In this document: positions 5,424-8,493 of the stretch, piece by piece | Layout of the letters: every line of letters starts with the position of its first letter | Position numbering within the stretch: the stretch's first letter is position 1 | Source: an uncultured Collinsella sp. | Lineage (GTDB): Bacteria; Actinomycetota; Coriobacteriia; Coriobacteriales; Coriobacteriaceae | Length of the DNA stretch: 8,493 nucleotides | Assembly: GCA_902496455.1 (NCBI GenBank) | Contig: CABVAY010000055.1 | Span: 1-8,493 of the forward strand | Reading direction: 5' to 3' | The notes under the pieces: model-generated | Database searches by the model: none | Told to the model about the DNA's origin: nothing | The model's input: only the letters and a program-made list of their open reading frames with translations | Made by a program: the position numbers and the translations under genes

Positions 5424-6053
5424 ATGATCAAGGCAGTGCTGTTTGACATGGACGGCGTGCTGGTCGATACCGAGTGGTTCTACAACCGTCGCCGCGTGGC
5501 ATTTATGGAAGAGAAGGGCTTCCACTTTGACGAGATCCCCGATCTTTCGGGATCTAACGAGCCCGCCATCTGGGAGGCGTTGGTGCCCGACGATATTGAG
5601 CTGCGCGAGCGCCTACGCGTGGAGTACAAGCAGGTCTACAGCCCGAATCACCCCGTTCCGTATGCCGAGCTGCTCAACGAGCAGACGGAGCCGGTGATGC
5701 GCGAGCTGCACGAGCGTGGTGTGAAGTGTGCCATTGCGAGCTCGTCTTATCGTGAGCTCATTGACGAGCTGGTGGAGATTGCCGGTATCGCCGACGTGCT
5801 GGACTATACCATCAGCGGTCACGAGTGCAGCGCGTTTAAGCCCGACCCCGAGATCTACCTGCGTGCCATGGAGGCGCTGGGGGTGGAGCCTGCCGAGTGC
5901 CTGGTTATCGAGGACTCGCCTTTGGGCATCGAGGCCGGTAAGCGCTCCGGCGCCCGCGTCCTGGCACTGCGTCCGCACGAGGGCGTCAACCTGGATCAGT
6001 CCGCCGCCGACGTTGTCATCGACAACCTGACCGACATTTTGGCCGCTTTGTAG
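5424..6053 (+). CDS. HAD-superfamily hydrolase, beta-phosphoglucomutase-like
   Basis: This is a 209-residue cytosolic HAD phosphatase or phosphomutase. Motif I is FDMDGVLVDTE with nucleophile D8 and acid D10. A helical cap (about 15-85) follows. Motif II is S106 in IASSSYRE, motif III is K139 in FKPDPEIYL, and motif IV is E163/D164 in IEDSPLGIEAG. All catalytic positions are present, so it should be active. The pattern fits the beta-phosphoglucomutase/sugar-phosphatase subfamily; the substrate is not determinable. The second of two close ATGs (5424) is chosen, because GGAGG at 5411-5415 is 8 nt away and would touch the ATG at 5418. It lies after a strong terminator, so it is probably transcribed separately from the deglycase. 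Its mixed codon use differs from the PTS genes. A link to the sugar pathway is possible but not shown. Confidence 0.9.
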   Translation: MIKAVLFDMDGVLVDTEWFYNRRRVAFMEEKGFHFDEIPDLSGSNEPAIWEALVPDDIELRERLRVEYKQVYSPNHPVPYAELLNEQTEPVMRELHERGVKCAIASSSYRELIDELVEIAGIADVLDYTISGHECSAFKPDPEIYLRAMEALGVEPAECLVIEDSPLGIEAGKRSGARVLALRPHEGVNLDQSAADVVIDNLTDILAAL

Positions 6054-6110
6054 TGTCAATCCGCCGCGAGAAGCACGGGTTCAAACGTTTTTTGTGGTGG
6101 ACTGGCTCAA

Positions 6111-6144
6111 TTTGGTTTCGATTTTGATCCGTTTGGCTTCGATT
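6111..6144 (+). repeat. Short direct repeat TTTGGYTTCGATT
   Basis: TTTGGTTTCGATT (6111-6123) recurs as TTTGGCTTCGATT (6132-6144), 12 of 13 bases identical and 21 bp apart, just before the 119-bp inverted-repeat element. Its role is unknown. No terminator hairpin is seen between the HAD stop and this point. Confidence 0.4.
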
Positions 6145-6150
6145 CGGGCT

Positions 6151-6269
6151 AAGTGAGTAGACTTTTTGGCGCAGGCCGAGCACAAAGTGCATCTGCTCTA
6201 GTAAAACCGCAGGTCACAGGGGTGGCGGTTTTGGGTGTGCTCGACAGATCGTAAAAAGTCTACTCACTT
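6151..6269. repeat. 119-bp MITE-like element with 17-bp inverted ends
   Basis: The ends AAGTGAGTAGACTTTTT (6151-6167) and AAAAAGTCTACTCACTT (6253-6269) are perfect inverted repeats. Nested inside are CGAGCACA (6177-6184) with TGTGCTCG (6236-6243), and AAAACCGC (6203-6210) with GCGGTTTT (6225-6232), so the whole block can fold into one long jointed hairpin. There is no open reading frame inside. No target-site duplication is obvious at its flanks. It could be a non-autonomous mobile element or a structured RNA. It occupies much of the 355-bp HAD-YitT gap; the rest holds a short direct repeat before it and the YitT promoter after it. Confidence 0.65.
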
Positions 6270-6331
6270 GTAATTTGGGCCTTTGGTCGTGGGGGTTGCT
6301 GGTCCCGCTTTGGTTGTCGAGGGAGGGTGAA

Positions 6332-6363
6332 TTGAAGCGCCCCCGCACGCTCCATGCTACAAT
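6332..6363 (+). promoter_or_regulatory. Putative promoter of the YitT-family gene
   Basis: TGCTACAAT at 6355-6363 is an extended -10 box (TGN then TACAAT). A TTGAAG at 6332-6337 could serve as a -35 box, although the 20-bp spacing is long; extended -10 promoters tolerate this. The predicted start near 6370 leaves a leader of about 40 nt before the GTG start at 6409. Confidence 0.5.
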
Positions 6364-6408
6364 CGCGGGCATGCCTCACAACTAGATCTGCCTTCGAAAG
6401 GAGCCTAC

Positions 6409-7416
6409 GTGGCGAACGCCATCGATCAGCTCACGGACCGCGTGCTCGTGCTCGGCCGCCTTACCATCGTCCGCCGCGCCATTACTGCCGTGGCGGTCAC
6501 GATTTCCGCCGTTCTCCAGACATTTCTGATCCAGGCGTTCATCCAGCCCGCCGACCTGCTTCCGAGCGGTCTTACCGGCGTCGCGGTCCTGCTCGATCGC
6601 GTTACCTCGCTCGGCGGCGTTCACGTCGACATCTCGCTCGGTATGCTCGCGCTGAACATTCCCGTGGCGCTCCTATGCTGGAGCGGCATTAGCAAGCGCT
6701 TCGTCATCTTCTCGATGATGCAGGTCGTGCTCTCGTCGCTGTTCCTCAACGTCTTTCACTTCGCGCCGTTTTTGGGCGACAAGATCATGCTCATCATTTT
6801 TGGCGGCGTGGTCTCGGGCCTGGGCGCTGCCATCGCGCTTAAGTCCGGCGCATCCACCGGCGGCACCGACTTTATCGCGCTGTGGGTCTCCAACCACACG
6901 GGCAAGACCATCTGGGGCGTCATCTTTGGTTTCAACTGCTTTATCCTGGCGATCTTTGGTTTTATGTTTGGCTGGGACAAGGCGGCGTATTCCATCGTGT
7001 TTCAGTTTATTTCGACCAAGACCATCGACAGTTTCTATCGTCGCTACGATCGCGTGACGCTGCAGATCACGACGCGTAAGGCAGATGAGGTCATGACCGC
7101 CTATGTTGACCATTTTCAGCATGGTATTAGCTGCGCCGAGGTCATCGGCGGATACAGCCGCGAAAAGATGTACCTGCTGCACGCCGTTGTTTCGACTTAC
7201 GAGAGCCAGGACATTATCAAGCTGGTGTGCGACATTGATCCCGGCGCCGTGATCAATGTGTTCCACACGCTCAACTTTGTGGGCGGCTGGTGGGGCGGTC
7301 ATGTCGACGAGCCCATGCCCACGGCCGTTCCCGATCCCGACAAGCCCGCACGCATGGCCAGCAGGCAGGCGCGCCTCAGCGAGCAGGACAGCCTGCAGCA
7401 GGACGACGGCAAGTAG
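6409..7416 (+). CDS. YitT-family membrane protein with DUF2179 domain
   Basis: This is a 335-residue membrane protein. The N-terminal part (about 20-200) has five to six hydrophobic segments and the YitT (DUF161) signatures LLPSGLTGVAVLLD (50-63) and KSGASTGGTDFIALW (145-159). The cytoplasmic domain (about 210-290) matches DUF2179: VTLQITTRKADEV, GISCAEVIGGYSREKMYLLHAVVS, then DIDPGAVINVF. A polar tail of about 45 residues follows, longer than in many homologues that I recall. The family is widespread, and its transport substrate is not established to my knowledge. The GTG start is set by AAAGGAG (6397-6403) with 5 nt spacing. It has its own promoter and terminator, so it appears to be a single-gene unit. 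Its connection to the PTS locus is positional only. Confidence 0.9.
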   Translation: MANAIDQLTDRVLVLGRLTIVRRAITAVAVTISAVLQTFLIQAFIQPADLLPSGLTGVAVLLDRVTSLGGVHVDISLGMLALNIPVALLCWSGISKRFVIFSMMQVVLSSLFLNVFHFAPFLGDKIMLIIFGGVVSGLGAAIALKSGASTGGTDFIALWVSNHTGKTIWGVIFGFNCFILAIFGFMFGWDKAAYSIVFQFISTKTIDSFYRRYDRVTLQITTRKADEVMTAYVDHFQHGISCAEVIGGYSREKMYLLHAVVSTYESQDIIKLVCDIDPGAVINVFHTLNFVGGWWGGHVDEPMPTAVPDPDKPARMASRQARLSEQDSLQQDDGK

Positions 7417-7458
7417 GGTTTTGGCATTTTGCCGGCCTGGCGCAATCCTGTCCGTTTG

Positions 7459-7500
7459 AGCCCCCCCGAAAGCCTCGCTGCTTTCGGGGGGCTTTCGTTT
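7459..7500 (+). terminator. Intrinsic terminator after the YitT-family gene
   Basis: CCCCCCGAAAG (7462-7472) pairs perfectly with CTTTCGGGGGG (7481-7491) around an 8-nt loop. AG at 7459-7460 can extend the stem to CT at 7492-7493 past one bulged C. An interrupted T tract, TTTCGTTT, follows. The very G-rich stem makes termination likely despite the imperfect T run. Confidence 0.85.
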
Positions 7501-7501
7501 G

Positions 7502-7550
7502 CCCAGATAAAACCTACCAAAATGAAGCTGTCGCTTTTTGGTAGGGAGGG
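7502..7550 (+). repeat. Dispersed hairpin repeat, copy 2
   Basis: This is the second copy of the block at 5365-5415. The first 22 bases are identical and much of the rest is shared. Here the hairpin is perfect: CCTACCAAAA (7513-7522) pairs with TTTTGGTAGG (7536-7545). The T-to-C change in the right arm of copy 1 (GGTAGG to GGCAGG) breaks one pair there. It lies directly after a terminator, as copy 1 does, between YitT and the GntR promoter region. Confidence 0.65.
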
Positions 7551-7587
7551 TGTATCGTTTTATCATTATGAGGTAACATGAAACTAG

Positions 7588-7600
7588 ACGTTATATACGT
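7588..7600 (+). promoter_or_regulatory. Putative autoregulatory operator of the GntR gene
   Basis: ACGTTATATACGT has ACGT half-sites flanking a 5-nt AT centre. It matches the PTS motif (1436-1448, reverse complement) at 11 of 13 positions and the transporter motif (163-175) at 11 of 13 in its own reverse complement. It lies in a strikingly AT-rich stretch (about 7553-7637) 37 bp before the start codon. No convincing -35/-10 pair can be fixed; TATATA at 7592-7597 inside the motif is a possible -10 box. Self-repression is typical of the GntR/HutC family. Confidence 0.5.
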
Positions 7601-7637
7601 ATTAGTTATTTCAATATTTCGATAAGAGTGATTAGAT

Positions 7638-8357
7638 ATGCCTGCACCCAAAAATGCACCGCTTTACCAGCAGATTTATGACGAGATCAAGGATGCGATC
7701 GAGAAAGGTGTTTATGCACCCAAGGAGCGTATTCCGTCCGAGCTTGAGCTAGCCGAGCAGTACGACGTGAGCCGAATTACGGTGCGCCGCGCCGTCGAGG
7801 AGTTGTGCTCCGATGGCTACCTGGTTAAGCAGCAGGGCCGTGGCACCTTTGTCTCCACGCCGCACATCAACCGCCAGTTCCACGCTTCGACGCTGCAGAC
7901 GTTTACCGCGCTGTGTGCCGATAATGGCATGAAGGCGGGCGCGCATGTGGTCGATCGCCAGATTGTGCCGGCACGTCAAAACGAGATGGAGTTCTTTGGC
8001 CTGCAAAAGGACGCGCTGCTGCTGCATATTAAGCGCGTGCGTACAGCCGACGGCGAGCCCATCTTTGAGGAGAACATCTTTGTGCCGTTTGACGCCTACC
8101 GTGAGCTGTTGACGGCCGATCTTGAGGACAAGTCGATTTTTGCCGAGGTCGAGCGTGTTGGCGGAACGCCGATTGTCTCGGTTGGCTACCGCACGGTCGA
8201 GGCCGTTCGTGCCAATACCGAGCAGGCGGCCGAGTTGGGCATTGCTCCGCACGATCCGCTGCTCAACCTGCGTGCCAGCTTTACCGGCCCCAATGGAGAG
8301 CCGGTCCTGATGGGTAAGCAGTACTACGTGGGTAGCCGCTACGTTATGGTCATGTAG
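7638..8357 (+). CDS. GntR/HutC-family regulator with UTRA domain
   Basis: This is a 239-residue cytosolic DNA-binding protein. The winged helix-turn-helix covers about residues 8-73: PLYQQIYDEIKDAIEKG, then IPSELELAEQYDVSRITVRRAV as the recognition region, and the wing GYLVKQQGRGTFV. The UTRA effector domain (about 80-235) shows RVRTADGEPIFEENIFVP and the closing GEPVLMGKQYYVGSRYV. UTRA domains usually bind a sugar-phosphate or related intermediate of the pathway they control; FrlR and NagR/DasR types are examples. The ATG at 7638 matches the usual family N-terminus, though only a weak AAGAG lies upstream, suggesting low expression. As the only regulator here, and with matching motifs at three promoters, it is the best candidate to control the PTS-deglycase operon. 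Two hairpins without T runs follow the stop codon. Confidence 0.92.
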   Translation: MPAPKNAPLYQQIYDEIKDAIEKGVYAPKERIPSELELAEQYDVSRITVRRAVEELCSDGYLVKQQGRGTFVSTPHINRQFHASTLQTFTALCADNGMKAGAHVVDRQIVPARQNEMEFFGLQKDALLLHIKRVRTADGEPIFEENIFVPFDAYRELLTADLEDKSIFAEVERVGGTPIVSVGYRTVEAVRANTEQAAELGIAPHDPLLNLRASFTGPNGEPVLMGKQYYVGSRYVMVM

Positions 8358-8362
8358 CTCTA

Positions 8363-8389
8363 GTTGCGCGGTTTTCTAAACCGCGCAAC
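8363..8389. terminator. 12-bp hairpin after the GntR gene
   Basis: GTTGCGCGGTTT (8363-8374) pairs perfectly with AAACCGCGCAAC (8378-8389) around a TCT loop, 5 nt after the GntR stop. No T run follows on either strand. It may act as a weak terminator or as an mRNA 3'-end protector. Confidence 0.5.
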
Positions 8390-8407
8390 GGCTCGATGCT
8401 GCGCCTT

Positions 8408-8437
8408 TGGTCCGCCGTTCTAACGAACGGCGGACCA
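8408..8437. terminator. 13-bp hairpin, possible bidirectional terminator
   Basis: TGGTCCGCCGTTC (8408-8420) pairs perfectly with GAACGGCGGACCA (8425-8437) around TAAC. It is the second strong hairpin in a row and also lacks a T run. If a minus-strand gene ends at the right edge, the pair would sit between convergent genes and could stop both transcripts. Confidence 0.45.
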
Positions 8438-8456
8438 GTCGACGCTGCAAACGCCC

Positions 8457-8493
8457 CTAAGCGGCAATCTGACGTTCAATCGTCGGTCGCGTA
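8457..8493 (-). CDS. Possible 3' end of a minus-strand gene (partial)
   Basis: Read leftward from the edge, 11 codons give TRPTIERQIAA and then a TAG stop (8459-8457). Codons such as CGT, CAG, ATT and GCC are usual for this genome, and the position just beyond two hairpins would suit the end of a convergent gene. So short a stretch can be open by chance, and no family can be named. Confidence 0.25.
   Translation of the reverse strand, partial: TRPTIERQIAA

Noticed and set aside
7578..7625. 15-codon hydrophobic mini-ORF (starts MKLDVIY) after GAGGTAAC, a possible leader peptide
   Set aside because: It spans the putative operator, uses AT-rich codons unlike the genome, and would probably lie upstream of or across the transcription start; chance is more likely.
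1..8493. CRISPR array, tRNA, rRNA, transposase or phage genes
   Set aside because: No regularly spaced repeats, cloverleaf, rRNA-like or transposase-like sequence was recognised on either strand.

Overview
The window looks like part of the chromosome of a gut actinobacterium of the Collinsella type (Coriobacteriia). This rests on a fairly high G+C content, C/G-ending codons, strong AGGAGG-type ribosome sites, TTG/GTG starts, a mannose-family PTS of the Coriobacteria/Firmicutes style, and many short palindromic repeats between genes. The genus is an inference from recall; no rRNA or marker gene is present. All well-supported genes lie on the + strand.

Layout. 1-178: two strong palindromes (one reads as a minus-strand terminator) and an AT-rich promoter zone. 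215-1297: a drug/metabolite (EamA-type) transporter. 1481-4082: a three-gene mannose-family PTS permease (fused EIIAB, EIIC, EIID). 4083-4279: a gap holding two hairpins. 4280-5263: a two-domain SIS protein of the FrlB/FraB/GfrF sugar-amine-6-phosphate deglycase type, followed by a strong terminator at 5298-5329. 5424-6053: a beta-phosphoglucomutase-like HAD hydrolase, whose ribosome site sits in a dispersed repeat. 6054-6408: a non-coding stretch containing a 119-bp element with 17-bp perfect inverted ends, then a promoter. 6409-7416: a YitT/DUF2179 membrane protein, with a terminator after it. 7638-8357: a GntR/HutC (UTRA) regulator. 8363-8437: two perfect hairpins. The right edge may hold the last codons of a minus-strand gene.

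How it fits together. The PTS would import and phosphorylate a sugar derivative, and the SIS protein would cleave the phosphorylated product. By analogy with the gfr, frl and fra systems, the likely substrate class is an Amadori or Heyns compound such as fructoselysine or glucoselysine, giving a hexose-6-phosphate and a free amino acid. From memory, a Collinsella species has been reported to consume epsilon-fructoselysine, so this locus may be that system or a relative. The exact substrate cannot be read from sequence.

The most useful new observation is a 13-bp motif of the form ACGT-N5-ACGT. It lies upstream of the PTS operon and of the GntR gene, with a variant upstream of the EamA transporter. 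This suggests one regulon in which the GntR protein controls itself, the PTS-deglycase genes and the transporter. HAD and YitT lack the motif and may be bystanders.
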